From positions 4,340,001 to 4,404,000 of the forward strand of contig NZ_CP154853.1 of assembly GCF_047302405.1 (NCBI RefSeq): 64,000 nt of DNA. The letters run 5' to 3'. The stretch comes from Alkalihalobacillus sp047302405 (lineage in GTDB: Bacteria; Bacillota; Bacilli; Bacillales; Bacillaceae_D). The notes beneath the pieces are model-generated. The model did not search any database. It had not been told where the DNA came from and saw only the letters and a list, made by a program, of their open reading frames with translations. A program made the translations under genes and the position numbers. Positions 8,938 to 17,857 of the stretch are shown in pieces (position 1 is the first letter of the stretch; each line of letters starts with the position of its first letter).

Positions 8938-9693
8938 TTAGCGTATCGCTTCAAATGTAACGATAGAACTTGAGGTAGTCGCTTCTTTCTTAAAATGATA
9001 ATCAGCTGAGTACGTAATGTTCGTAAAGCCTATTCTTTGTAAAAGCAATTCAAACTCTTTTACGCCATACCATCTCACAGCAAACCTTTGTAATTCGGAA
9101 GCTACTAAATTTCCTTTGAGCCACTTTTCATACTTTAAATATGTCACATGATATTGGTTAACCCAATCAATCTCTTTAGCACGCGACTCTAACAGTATCC
9201 CTTCATCATTAGAAATAGGGAAAGTTTTGACCTCATTTTCGAGCGGATTCCACCCATCTAACAAGAGCAAATCGATAATTAATCGTCCGCCCGGTTGTAA
9301 ATGGTCGTAAAAACAACCCAAAGCGTTCACAGAATCCTGGTAATCTTCAATTAGACAGAAAGATCCTGAGGGAACGACAATCACCTCATAGTTATTGGGT
9401 AAAGCGAAGTCACTTAAATCACCTTTAAATAATGTAGGGGAAAGGTCTCTTTCCTCACACTGCTTCTGGCAGGAGCTCAGCATATCTGGAGAGTTATCGA
9501 TGCCCTCGATTAAAAAACCTTGCTCAAGCATAGGAATATAAAATCGACCAGAACCGACAGCAGCTTCAAGAATCCGTCCTTTCGTTCCACTCAGTCTCTC
9601 AAAATAAAACTCAATGTCACCTGAGATCGAGTGTCCAACAGGCTTTGTTAAATTGTATAGCTCCGTACAAAGTGGACCATAATGACTAAACAT
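8938..9693 (-). CDS. Class I SAM-dependent methyltransferase
   Basis: Cytoplasmic methyltransferase of 251 residues. The SAM-binding motif I is ILEAAVGSGRFYIPMLEQG near residue 40, followed by the acidic residue of motif II (IEGIDNSPDML). Motif IV is in the VIVVPSGSF region and LQPGGRLIIDLLL is the post-motif strand. The ATG at 9693 follows GGAGGAATAAA. It stands alone, so the methyl acceptor cannot be inferred. Confidence 0.85.
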   Translation of the reverse strand: MFSHYGPLCTELYNLTKPVGHSISGDIEFYFERLSGTKGRILEAAVGSGRFYIPMLEQGFLIEGIDNSPDMLSSCQKQCEERDLSPTLFKGDLSDFALPNNYEVIVVPSGSFCLIEDYQDSVNALGCFYDHLQPGGRLIIDLLLLDGWNPLENEVKTFPISNDEGILLESRAKEIDWVNQYHVTYLKYEKWLKGNLVASELQRFAVRWYGVKEFELLLQRIGFTNITYSADYHFKKEATTSSSIVTFEAIR

Positions 9694-10017
9694 TTTATTC
9701 CTCCAATCGATTATGGAAGAATCACAATATTATTTTGAATTCTCCCCTTTAGTTAATTCATTCGTGTGATAATAAGAGCAGACTGTCATATATAATCACT
9801 CACTTTCTATGTATGATAGTTAAATTATATCATTATTTACTGATTTTTCAATTAGTAATAACTCAACTTTCGCAGAGTATGATTGACTCTTAAACGTTGA
9901 TAGGGATTGACTTTAGGGTGATACAATACTCAAATTGACTTTACATGGACGATTCAATCGTTGACAGTCTGAACACATCTCTTCGTAGCTGTTGAAGGAA
10001 TCTGTTCACTAAAATTG

Positions 10018-10152
10018 GGCCCTCCGGCGGTCGCTCCCAAACAGACACTCCGCGTCCTGCAGGAACCTCATGAGCCTCCTCAGCGTTTCACGCTTGCGGG
10101 GTCTCATTGGACGGTTTATTCCTGCGGGAGTCTCCGTGTCTGTTTGTCCGCT
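10018..10152. repeat. Palindromic repeat, 'acagacac' stem type (copy A, left)
   Basis: Outer stem CAAACAGACAC / GTGTCTGTTTG encloses a GC-rich core with GAGCCTCCTC, GCGGGGTCTC and TTCCTGCGGGAGTCTCCG. It is bordered by CCCTCCGGCGGTCGCTCC on one side and TCCGCT on the other. Confidence 0.75.
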
Positions 10153-10481
10153 AGATACTGGAATCGAATCTAGGTTCGGTTTTCTCATTGAATAAAAAAA
10201 CAGTCATGACTTCAACGTACATTAGCTTGAGAATGATTTTTCTCTTTCCATGACTAAATCCGTTCCAGTTGTAAACAAATCAGTGTTGATGCTCTGTACG
10301 TTAGCTAGATGATCGAGCTTGTTTCGATTGGAATCCTGTCTTTTCATGACGGCAGACTTAGGAAAAAATAGGTGCAACTCCCTATTTAGTTCCATAACCA
10401 ACAAAGTTAAGAGGAAGGTTCTTCTGCGTTAGAAATAGCTGATTGAGAATGGCCATATCATCAAGCATCTCCACGACACTT

Positions 10482-10610
10482 AGCGGACAAACCCATACGG
10501 AGACTCCCGCAGGAATAAACCGTGGAGCGAGACCCCACAGGTGTACCGAGGAGGCTCGCCAGGTTCCTGCAGGACGCGGAGTATGGTTTTGGTAGCGACC
10601 GCCGGAGGGC
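10482..10610. repeat. Palindromic repeat, 'accatac' stem type (copy A, right)
   Basis: Inverted relative to the left palindrome. The outer stem is AAACCCATAC / GTATGGTTTTG, with the same core and the same GCGACCGCCGGAGGGC border. The stem sequence differs from the left palindrome but stays mostly complementary. Confidence 0.75.
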
Positions 10611-10948
10611 ATATTTTTTTTTACTGCACAGTTTATCCGTTTTGTGTGATAGTACGTTCTCGCTTTTCAAACGTGTCAAGGGCATTTGTTTAAGAGTTTC
10701 CCTTTCGCTCTGTCAACTAGTTGAACGGATTTTCTCGATGCGAAAGTTGAGTAATAATTTTTACATGTTTAATCTACCCAATTAGTTGTTCTCTGCAATG
10801 TCGTTCGGATACTGTAATAAGAACATTTCCAATCATCGTACGACAAGAATTAGATTTCTTTTCCTTATTATTCGCCCACAGTGCCGTTTAAAAACAATAA
10901 AAAAACGCCATCTAGTCTCGTATATCCTAAACGACGTATTTCTATTAT

Positions 10949-11608
10949 TTAATATTTCCTCTTCAAAAAATTAACGACCATCAACATGCCAAACGAAATC
11001 AAGAGGATGACGATGACCCACTGCCACGCTAAGGTCATATTACCGCTGTCCATCGCCATATAAATGGCGGTTGGAATCGTTTGTGTCCGTCCAGGGAGGT
11101 TTCCGGCAAACATGAGTGTTGCTCCAAACTCCCCGAGGGCTCTTGCAAAGCTTAAAATGCCTCCAGAAATGATTGCTTTAGAAGCGAGAGGCATTGTGAT
11201 AAGACTAAAGACTTTTAGTTCACCAGCTCCATCAACACGGGCTGCATTTTCAATATCCTTATTGATCGTTTCAAAGCCAGCGAGTGTGGCTTGGTACATA
11301 AGTGGAAACGCCACAACTGTAGCTGCTATAACAGCCGCTGTCACGGTAAAAATGATCGGTTGTCCCGTAATAAATTGAACGATCTGTCCGATAAAGGAAT
11401 GTCTACCAAAGATGACAATTAGTAAAAATCCGACGACTGATGGAGGTAATACGAGTGGCAATAAGAGTAGGGTATCGATGACCGATTTTCCTTTAAACGT
11501 GCGATTAGCCATAAACTTAGCCGCTGTAATTCCTAAAATTAACACAATAAGTAATGATAAAGAAGCAACACCTAGTGAAAGCTTGACTGGAGTCCAAAAA
11601 TCAGTCAT
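10949..11608 (-). CDS. modB: Molybdate ABC transporter permease
   Basis: Membrane subunit of the molybdate (or tungstate) importer, 219 residues with five or six transmembrane segments. The EAA loop, where the ATPase docks, reads ENAARVDGAGELKVFSLITMPLA, and the DTLLLLPLVLPPSVVGF block is typical of ModB. It starts one base after the modA stop, so the two form an operon. No modC ATPase gene follows; the 3' side is repeat element copy A. B. subtilis yvgLM is also without modC, so the ATPase is probably supplied from elsewhere. Confidence 0.9.
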   Translation of the reverse strand: MTDFWTPVKLSLGVASLSLLIVLILGITAAKFMANRTFKGKSVIDTLLLLPLVLPPSVVGFLLIVIFGRHSFIGQIVQFITGQPIIFTVTAAVIAATVVAFPLMYQATLAGFETINKDIENAARVDGAGELKVFSLITMPLASKAIISGGILSFARALGEFGATLMFAGNLPGRTQTIPTAIYMAMDSGNMTLAWQWVIVILLISFGMLMVVNFLKRKY

Positions 11609-11609
11609 T

Positions 11610-12392
11610 TTATTGGACTAAGTTTGAAAATCCGTAGCTTTCGAGGATTTCGAGTGCTTTCTCTGATTGTAAATATTCATAAAAAATCAACGCTTCCTCT
11701 AGGTTTGCGCTGTTATTTAATACGCCTACAGGATAAATAATTGGTGCATGTGTGCCTTCCTCTGCCTTTTCCAAGATATTGACTTTATCTGAAATAAGAG
11801 CATCTGTATGATAAACAATCCCAGCTTCGACATTACCTGTTTCAACATATGTTAACACTTGTCTCACGTCCTTTGCATAGACAACCTTCTCTTCTATACT
11901 ATTCCAAACGTCGATATTTTCAAGCATTTCCTTAGCGTATTGTCCAGCCGGAACCGATTCTGGTGTTCCAATTGAAATCGTATCGGCTGTTTCTAAGTCG
12001 GTAAAAGTCTGAATATCATTAGGGAATTCACTTGGAGTGACTAGAACAATCTCATTTCCTACTAAATCAATTCCATTTTCTTCATCAATTAAGCCTTCAT
12101 CGACTAATTCATCGAATTTATCCTCTGCTGCTGAAAAGAAAAGGTCGGCAGGTGCCCCTTGTTGAATTTGTTGTTGTAACGTACCAGAGCTTCCGAAGTT
12201 AAATAAGAGATCAATGTGCGAATATTCTTCTTCAAAGATTTCTTGAACCTCATTTAAAGCATCATTTAAGCTTGCCGCAGCTGATATCGTTAGCTCGACA
12301 GTCGGTTTTTCTACTTCTTCAGTTGTATTTGAGCATGCAAATAAAACAAAAGAAAGTAATAAAAACAAGGGTATAGATAAAAACTTTTTCAT
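11610..12392 (-). CDS. modA: Molybdate ABC transporter substrate-binding lipoprotein
   Basis: Lipoprotein of 260 residues that binds molybdate outside the membrane and hands it to ModB. The signal MKKFLSIPLFLLLSFVLFAC has lipobox LFAC. Family features are LTISAAASLNDALNE at the start of the mature domain, FGSSGTLQQQIQQGAPADLF, and VETGNVEAGIVYHTDAL near the C-terminus. The ATG at 12392 has AGGAGGAC upstream. It is divergent from the HTH/PBP regulator, with paired direct repeats in the gap. Confidence 0.92.
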   Translation of the reverse strand: MKKFLSIPLFLLLSFVLFACSNTTEEVEKPTVELTISAAASLNDALNEVQEIFEEEYSHIDLLFNFGSSGTLQQQIQQGAPADLFFSAAEDKFDELVDEGLIDEENGIDLVGNEIVLVTPSEFPNDIQTFTDLETADTISIGTPESVPAGQYAKEMLENIDVWNSIEEKVVYAKDVRQVLTYVETGNVEAGIVYHTDALISDKVNILEKAEEGTHAPIIYPVGVLNNSANLEEALIFYEYLQSEKALEILESYGFSNLVQ

Positions 12393-12454
12393 AATGTCCT
12401 CCTAAAAATGAATTAGATTTATCACTAATTATATTTATTTATAACTTATTATAA

Positions 12455-12486
12455 CTAGATATAATTATGAAAAGCTAGATATATTT
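12455..12486. promoter_or_regulatory. Candidate operator: two direct repeats in the modA/regulator gap
   Basis: CTAGATATAATT (12455) and CTAGATATATTT (12475) are direct repeats spaced exactly 20 bp, two helical turns. They lie between divergent modA and the yvgK-like regulator, a natural place for its binding site. Confidence 0.5.
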
Positions 12487-12541
12487 TAATCAAATGTTTT
12501 CTCGTCCCCTATTTAAGATTACAATAGAATGAGGAGGGATA

Positions 12542-13486
12542 ATGATGGAGCAAGAAATCTCATATACAGTTGAGGAAGTGGCCGGTTTATTAAAAGTTTC
12601 GAAACTAACGGTTTATGATTTAATTAAAAAAGGCAAATTACCCTCTTTTAAAGTTGGTAGACAAATGCGAATTCAATCAAAGGATTTGCAACTTTTTATA
12701 AATGGAAAGAAAGCACCAAGAAACATCGAAAGTATGCCTATAACTACGCAAGAGTATGCCCATCAAGGGAAATCAGCTAAGAGGAAGATTTTAATTAGTG
12801 GTCAAGATGTCGTATTGGATATACTCGGTAAGCAGTTGGAGACAAACGGAGATCTTACGGCCTTACGTTCAAATGAAGGTAGTTTAAATGGGTTAATGAA
12901 TATGTATAAAAGGGATTGTGACATCGTCAGTCTCCATATGTTTGATGGGGATAGCGGCGAGTATAATCTTCCATATGTGCGCAAGGTCTTAATCGGTCAT
13001 TCGTATATCATTTTGAACCTTTTATCGCGAAAAGCTGGGTTAATGGTACAAAAGGGAAATCCTTTTTCGGTCAAAGGTTGGCTTGATTTAAAGAATCAGA
13101 AGTTACGTTTTATCAATCGCGAAATTGGCTCAGGTGCGAGAATTTTATTGGAAGAACAGCTAAGGTTAAATGATATCTCGCCAAGTCTAGTCAATGGTTA
13201 TCAACAAGTCGAATCGAGTCACTTAGGAGTAGCTTCAGCAATTGCGGCAGGGAGGGCAGATGTTGGGGTTGGTATCGAAAAAGTCGCAAAAATGGTTGAT
13301 TTAGATTTTATTCCACTCATTATAGAGAGATACGATTTAGTTTTATTAAAAACACCTGAAAATAAAGAACTGATTAGTCGTGTAAAGGCGATAATGAAAA
13401 AACAGAGCTTTAAAGATGAAATTACATCATTAGGAAATTATGATACCGCACAGACCGGAATGATTTTATATGAAACAAATGATTAA
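12542..13486 (+). CDS. HTH (excisionase-type) / periplasmic-binding-like domain regulator, YvgK-like
   Basis: One-component regulator of 314 residues. Residues ~5-60 form an excisionase/MerR-like winged helix (YTVEEVAGLLKVSKLTVYDL). The rest (from ~80) resembles the PBP-like domain found fused to such HTH domains in molybdate regulation, with GSGARILLEEQLR and AAGRADVGVGIEKVAK. The architecture and divergent position to modAB match B. subtilis yvgK-yvgL-yvgM. It probably senses molybdate or tungstate (or a cofactor) and controls modAB. The start is at 12542 behind GAGGAGGGAT; the ATG three bases later is also possible. Confidence 0.8.
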   Translation: MMEQEISYTVEEVAGLLKVSKLTVYDLIKKGKLPSFKVGRQMRIQSKDLQLFINGKKAPRNIESMPITTQEYAHQGKSAKRKILISGQDVVLDILGKQLETNGDLTALRSNEGSLNGLMNMYKRDCDIVSLHMFDGDSGEYNLPYVRKVLIGHSYIILNLLSRKAGLMVQKGNPFSVKGWLDLKNQKLRFINREIGSGARILLEEQLRLNDISPSLVNGYQQVESSHLGVASAIAAGRADVGVGIEKVAKMVDLDFIPLIIERYDLVLLKTPENKELISRVKAIMKKQSFKDEITSLGNYDTAQTGMILYETND

Positions 13487-13493
13487 GGGCTAA

Positions 13494-13511
13494 CGATGCG
13501 TAGCCTTTTTC
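13494..13511 (+). terminator. Terminator of the YvgK-like gene
   Basis: GGGCTA / TAGCCTTTTTC with an 8-base loop directly after the stop codon. Confidence 0.7.
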
Positions 13512-13547
13512 ATTTATATATAGTAGGAACGAGAGAGGAAACATAAA

Positions 13548-14630
13548 ATGAGCATTAATGAAGTCATCATCAGTATTTTAGCCATTTTTCTTGTTTTAGG
13601 GGCTGTTGATTACTGTATTGGCAATCGACTTGGCTTAGGGGGAAAATTCAAGGAAGGTATTATGGCAATGGGGCCACTTGCCCTCGTTATCGTAGGTATT
13701 GTTTCATTAGCTCCTGTTATAGCGGGTATTTTGATTCCGATCATAAGCCCGCTCTATTTAATAGTTGGAGCCGATCCAGCCACTTTTGCGAATACGATCT
13801 TGGCTCTAGATATGGGTGGATATGCGTTGGCGGAAGAGATGGCCCAATCAGAAGAGGCCGCGCTGTTTGCTTGGGTAATGCTCGGTACGATGTTTGGTCC
13901 AACTGTTGCTTTTACGATTCCAGTTGCTCTAGGTTTAATCGAAAAAAACGATCACCCTTATTTTGCAAAAGGTATTTTAATTGGCCTTTGTACGATTCCA
14001 ATCGGCTGTTTGGTCGGTGGACTTGTGGCCGGTTTTGACATGGAACTTATCTTACGGAATTTAATTATTCCTATTTTGTTTTCGGTCATTATTATGAGTG
14101 GGCTCATCTTTTTTATGAAACAAATGATTAAGCTATTCCAAATATTTGGAACGTTCATTACATGTTTCGCCATTTTTGGTCTTGTTGCGATTGCGATTGA
14201 AACATTAACCGGCTTTATTTTGATTCCAGGGTTAGCACCATTAGCTGACGGTGTTCAAACAGTGGGATTAATCGCCATCGTTTTAGCGGGTGCCTTTCCT
14301 TTTGTTGCGGTCATGACAAAGGTTTTATCAAGACCGTTAAATAAAGCGGGTTCGCTGGTGAAATTAAACGAACAGTCGACAGCAGGGGTGATTGCCTCTC
14401 TTGCCCACATTATTCCGATGTTTGCATTGCTTAAAGATATGAATGAGCGTGGCAAAGTGGTCAATATTGCCTTTGCTGTAAGTGGTGCTTTTGTTTTTGG
14501 TGGACATCTAGGGTTTGTAGCCGGTATGAATCAAGAAATGGTTTCTGCAATGATTATTGGAAAGTTAACCGCAGGGGTAAGTGCGATAGTCGTTTCTCTT
14601 CTTTTTACCAAATCAGAAAAGAGCCTTTGA
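13548..14630 (+). CDS. eutH: Ethanolamine permease EutH
   Basis: Membrane protein of 360 residues with about ten transmembrane segments, of the EutH family, which brings ethanolamine into the cell. Typical blocks are the N-terminal VDYCIGNRLGLGGKFKEG, LALDMGGYALAEEMA and GTMFGPTVAFTIPVALG. The ATG at 13548 follows GAGAGGAAAC. No other ethanolamine-use genes are nearby (no eutABC), so it stands alone as in several Bacillus genomes. The downstream alcohol dehydrogenase is convergent, not in the same operon. Confidence 0.92.
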   Translation: MSINEVIISILAIFLVLGAVDYCIGNRLGLGGKFKEGIMAMGPLALVIVGIVSLAPVIAGILIPIISPLYLIVGADPATFANTILALDMGGYALAEEMAQSEEAALFAWVMLGTMFGPTVAFTIPVALGLIEKNDHPYFAKGILIGLCTIPIGCLVGGLVAGFDMELILRNLIIPILFSVIIMSGLIFFMKQMIKLFQIFGTFITCFAIFGLVAIAIETLTGFILIPGLAPLADGVQTVGLIAIVLAGAFPFVAVMTKVLSRPLNKAGSLVKLNEQSTAGVIASLAHIIPMFALLKDMNERGKVVNIAFAVSGAFVFGGHLGFVAGMNQEMVSAMIIGKLTAGVSAIVVSLLFTKSEKSL

Positions 14631-14655
14631 ATGTTAGGATTCAAGGCTTTTTTGT
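14617..14655 (+). terminator. Terminator of eutH
   Basis: AGAGCCTTTGAAT pairs with ATTCAAGGCTTTTTT. The left arm includes the last codons of eutH. Confidence 0.8.
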
Positions 14656-14671
14656 TCGTTGTCTATTTTGA

Positions 14672-15766
14672 CTATATGGAGGAATATTGACTGACACATT
14701 GTTCAAGTTCTTTCATCGCCTTAGCTACGTCACTTGGATTGATTTCACCGATTAAATGAATCGATTCATCAGCTTGAGTGGAAGCCGTTGCGGTGATTTG
14801 AGTTGCTTCTTCAAGTCGTTCTTCTTGGATGTTTAGTTCTTTTAAAGAGATGGGCAAGGATAAACTTTTATAAAAAGGCAATAATTTAATGATTTCAACG
14901 AACCGTTTTTCTAATACAAGTTGGACGAGAATGCCATAGGCTACTTTATCACCATGTAGGACTGATGCGGTTTCGGTTACTTTGGTTAAGCCGTTATGAA
15001 TCGAATGAGCCGCAGCAATACGACCGTACTGATCGGCGTAGCTCCCAACCATTCCTCCTGCTAAAATAATCGTCTCAGCGACACGAATAAAAGCATCTGA
15101 TAACTGGTTATTTTCTTGTGCCAAAAGAGCGGCTGCACCGTCCAGTATGAGTTGTTCTTTACAAAGTTTTGCAGCATGATGAGCAATTTGAATGGGAATC
15201 GTTTTTTCGGAAAGAGGTCGAATTAAAACGTCTGCCTCATACCATTTGGCTAGTGTATCGCCAATGCCAGCTCTTAAATAGTCCTTTGGTGAATTCAAAA
15301 TAATGGCTGGCTCAACTAAAACCATATAGGTTGATTTTGGAAAAACTTTATATTCAACAAAATTTCCAGACTGATCATAAAAAACACTTAAGGGTGTCCA
15401 AGCTGCACAGTTGGATGCGAGTGTGGGTATTAAAATGACGTCTGTATTCGTAGTATGTCCGGCCGCTTTGGCTAAGTCACAACAAGTCCCACCACCGACC
15501 GCAATGATTAAATCGATTTTTTCTTCAGAGATCACTGCAGAAATACGTTTTGTTTCCTCGTGTGTACATTTTTTACGATGGGAAAGGTGAGTAACAGAAA
15601 TAGGCCACAAAGGGAGAAAGGATTTAGCGGCGTTCCATGATTTTTCCCCATGCAAGATAAGAGCTTTTGTTGCACCATGTTTCTTTATTTTTTCTGGTAA
15701 GCTATGTAATACACCTTGATGACATTGATAAAAGTTAGGGGCACCCTGTACTTGGATTGTCTCCAT
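14672..15766 (-). CDS. Iron-containing alcohol dehydrogenase family protein (glycerol dehydrogenase-like)
   Basis: NAD(P)-dependent, metal-dependent oxidoreductase of 364 residues. The nucleotide-binding block GGGTCCDLAKAAGH (GGGxxxDxAK) is near residue 95. Metal ligands fit GDTLAKWYEAD near 175, AAHSIHNGL near 250 and LHGDKVAYG near 270. The overall pattern is closest to the glycerol dehydrogenase/GldA branch. The substrate cannot be named from sequence. The ATG at 15766 follows GGAGTTCAAA. Convergent with eutH; no partner gene. Confidence 0.85.
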   Translation of the reverse strand: METIQVQGAPNFYQCHQGVLHSLPEKIKKHGATKALILHGEKSWNAAKSFLPLWPISVTHLSHRKKCTHEETKRISAVISEEKIDLIIAVGGGTCCDLAKAAGHTTNTDVILIPTLASNCAAWTPLSVFYDQSGNFVEYKVFPKSTYMVLVEPAIILNSPKDYLRAGIGDTLAKWYEADVLIRPLSEKTIPIQIAHHAAKLCKEQLILDGAAALLAQENNQLSDAFIRVAETIILAGGMVGSYADQYGRIAAAHSIHNGLTKVTETASVLHGDKVAYGILVQLVLEKRFVEIIKLLPFYKSLSLPISLKELNIQEERLEEATQITATASTQADESIHLIGEINPSDVAKAMKELEQCVSQYSSI

Positions 15767-15918
15767 TTTGAACTCCTTTTGCTATAAATGGGCATCTTAT
15801 TTTTATATTCGGATAATTATGACACCTATCGATGGAATCGTCAATTTCCAAACAAGCTCTTTTTTAAGAAAGTTTTTGGATTCACTCATTAACGCTTTAC
15901 CGAAATAATAAAATTTGA

Positions 15919-15947
15919 TTGACAAATGATTTTATTCCGATTATTCT
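15919..15947 (+). promoter_or_regulatory. SigA promoter of the met operon
   Basis: TTGACA, a 17-base spacer and TATTCT lie just before the S-box leader. Confidence 0.7.
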
Positions 15948-15965
15948 ATTATTTAAATCAAATAG

Positions 15966-16075
15966 ATTTTATCAAGAGTGACTGAAGGAACAGGCCTAGT
16001 GAAGTCACAGCAACCTTCCAAGTGGAGTGGTGCTACCTCCTGCAGAATGGGTGCATTCTGGAAGATAAAGATTTA
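15966..16075 (+). ncRNA. SAM-I (S-box) riboswitch
   Basis: The leader has the S-box landmarks in order: TTATCAAGAGTGACTGAAGG (P1 and P2 start), CCTAGTGAAGTCACAGCAACC (the GNAGYNNCAGCAACC-like block), TGGTGCTA(C)TCC-like P3, and GGAAGATAAAGA closing P1/P4. It precedes metN by 80 bases and is followed by a terminator. When SAM is abundant the aptamer should favour the terminator and shut metNIQ off. Confidence 0.9.
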
Positions 16076-16087
16076 GTGTTAAATCAG

Positions 16088-16115
16088 CCTCTTTCTGAAT
16101 GGAAGTGGTTTTTTG
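16088..16115 (+). terminator. Riboswitch-controlled terminator
   Basis: CCTCTTTC / GAAGTGG hairpin (one mismatch) followed by TTTTTTG between the S-box aptamer and metN. Confidence 0.65.
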
Positions 16116-16153
16116 TATTGGTAAGGTTTTGTTATGTATGGGAGAGGTTGAAG

Positions 16154-17170
16154 ATGATTAAAGTTGAGAATTTAAATAAAGTTTTTAAAACAAAAACAAA
16201 AGAAGTTATCGGATTGAAGGAAGTTTCGCTTGATATAAAAAAAGGAGAAATTTTTGGAATCGTTGGTTATAGTGGTGCTGGGAAAAGTACATTGATTCGC
16301 TGCTTAAATATATTAGAACGTCCTACATCTGGACATATATATATTGATAATGTGGATTTGTTAAGTCTTTCAAGCAAGGAATTAAGAGAAGCGAGACAAT
16401 CGATTGGGATGATCTTTCAAGGGTTTTATCTAGTGGCTTCGAAGACTGTTTTTGATAATGTCGCTTTTGCGTTAAAGGCTGCTGGAGTGAAAAGTGTGCA
16501 TAAAAGAAAGGAACGTGTCACGGAACTATTAGACCTTGTGGGATTAGCTGATAAAGCGAATGAATATCCGGCTCAGTTAAGTGGGGGACAGCGCCAACGT
16601 GTCAGTATTGCCAGGGCACTTGCCAACAATCCAAAAGTCTTATTATGTGATGAAGCGACATCTGCCCTCGACCCGACAACAACAAAGTCAATTTTAGCTT
16701 TATTAAAACGAATTAACCGTGAGTTTGGCATTACTATCGTGTTAATTACACATGAGATGGAAGTCGTTAAAGAAATTTGCCATCGCTGTGCCGTCATGCA
16801 GGACGGAGAAATTGTGGAAGAAGGTCAAACATATGACGTTTTTGCTGAACCTCAAAATGAGTTAACGAAAAAATTTATTCAAACGGTCCTTGATTTCGAA
16901 TTGCCACAAAAGCTTCTTTCTGAATGTGAAGGTACGATTTTACGCTTGCAGTTCCGTGGAGGGATTGCCAGTGATGCTGTCGTATCGGACATGCTTCAAG
17001 CGTTCTCTGTTCGAGGCAATATTTTACACGGAAAGGTCGAATACATCGGTGAAGCACCGCTCGGAATTTTTATTTTCGAACTAGTAGGGGAAGAAGAGGA
17101 AGTCAAAAAAGCGATTGCTTATTTAGAAGAGCACGTTTTTGTGGAGGTGATTCAAGATGCTAGACGTTAA
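16154..17170 (+). CDS. metN: Methionine ABC transporter ATPase
   Basis: ATP-binding subunit of the methionine importer, 338 residues. Walker A is GYSGAGKST near residue 38, the signature is LSGGQRQRVSIARAL and Walker B is VLLCDEATSALDP. The C-terminal ~75 residues form the NIL ligand-binding domain typical of MetN. The ATG at 16154 (MIKVENLNKVFK) follows GAGAGGTTGAAG; a longer reading from 16022 runs through the riboswitch and is not real. The 3' end overlaps metI by 14 bases, so translation is coupled. It is under S-box control. Confidence 0.95.
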   Translation: MIKVENLNKVFKTKTKEVIGLKEVSLDIKKGEIFGIVGYSGAGKSTLIRCLNILERPTSGHIYIDNVDLLSLSSKELREARQSIGMIFQGFYLVASKTVFDNVAFALKAAGVKSVHKRKERVTELLDLVGLADKANEYPAQLSGGQRQRVSIARALANNPKVLLCDEATSALDPTTTKSILALLKRINREFGITIVLITHEMEVVKEICHRCAVMQDGEIVEEGQTYDVFAEPQNELTKKFIQTVLDFELPQKLLSECEGTILRLQFRGGIASDAVVSDMLQAFSVRGNILHGKVEYIGEAPLGIFIFELVGEEEEVKKAIAYLEEHVFVEVIQDARR

Positions 17171-17825
17171 TCGAATCATTGAATTATTACCAGAGATTAA
17201 TCAAGCCTTTCTTGAAACGATGATTATGGTTGGTATTTCACTTTCAGTCGGTTTAATTGTTGGATTGCCTTTTGGAATTTTATTATACGTAACCGATAAA
17301 GGTCTCTTTTTAGAAAATCGTTTTGTGAAGGTGGCTTCGGGAATTATCATTAACCTCGTTCGTTCGGTACCGTTTTTAATTTTAATCGTATTCTTAATGC
17401 CTGTGACTGGAATGATTGTTGGAACGACGATTGGACCACTTGCTGCGTCTGTTTCCCTATCTGTTGCCGCGATTCCTTTTTACGCTCGGATTGTGGAGGC
17501 GTCTGTACGTGAGATTGATAAAGGAGTCATTGAAGCGGCTGTTGCGGTAGGTGCTTCACCATGGTTGATTATTAAAGAAATTATTTTGCCAGAAGCCAAA
17601 CCAGGTTTGATTAGTGGATTAACGATTACGGCGATTAGTTTGATTGGATACTCAGCCATGGCGGGAACCGTTGGCGGTGGGGGAATTGGTGACTTTGCGA
17701 TTCGATATGGCTATTTCCGTTATGAAGATACAATCATGTTTGCGACCGTTATTATTTTAATTGTTTTAGTTCAAGCAATTCAATACTTTGGGGATTTTAT
17801 CGCAAAATCAGTAGACAAGCGTTAA
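17157..17825 (+). CDS. metI: Methionine ABC transporter permease
   Basis: Membrane subunit of MetNIQ, 222 residues with five transmembrane segments. The ATPase-docking EAA loop is IEAAVAVGASPWLIIKEIILPEA, and SLIGYSAMAGTVGGGGIGD is the family C-terminal block. Its start lies within the last codons of metN behind GTGGAGGTGA. It imports D/L-methionine with MetN and MetQ, and metQ follows after a short gap. Confidence 0.94.
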   Translation: MLDVNRIIELLPEINQAFLETMIMVGISLSVGLIVGLPFGILLYVTDKGLFLENRFVKVASGIIINLVRSVPFLILIVFLMPVTGMIVGTTIGPLAASVSLSVAAIPFYARIVEASVREIDKGVIEAAVAVGASPWLIIKEIILPEAKPGLISGLTITAISLIGYSAMAGTVGGGGIGDFAIRYGYFRYEDTIMFATVIILIVLVQAIQYFGDFIAKSVDKR

Positions 17826-17857
17826 ATATAAAAAATAGAGTGGAGAAGGGGAAGAAA

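Larger units (their letters stand above)
9862..10751. mobile_element. Non-autonomous inverted-repeat element, copy A (890 bp)
   Basis: Bounded by CTCAACTTTCGCA and TGCGAAAGTTGAG, a 13-bp perfect terminal inverted repeat. The flanks are TAATAA on both sides, a likely 6-bp target duplication. It contains two palindromic repeats in inverted orientation (10018-10152 and 10482-10610) around a ~330-bp middle segment. No plausible transposase is present; the short ORFs through it are low-complexity readings of palindromes. Related copies are at 37453-38278 and 48259-49217. It fills most of the 1255-base gap between the methyltransferase and modB. Nothing else is evident in 9694-9861 or 10752-10948. 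Confidence 0.8.

Noticed and set aside
16022..16153. Upstream extension of metN
   Set aside because: It runs through the S-box aptamer and terminator; the ATG at 16154 has the ribosome site and the family N-terminus.
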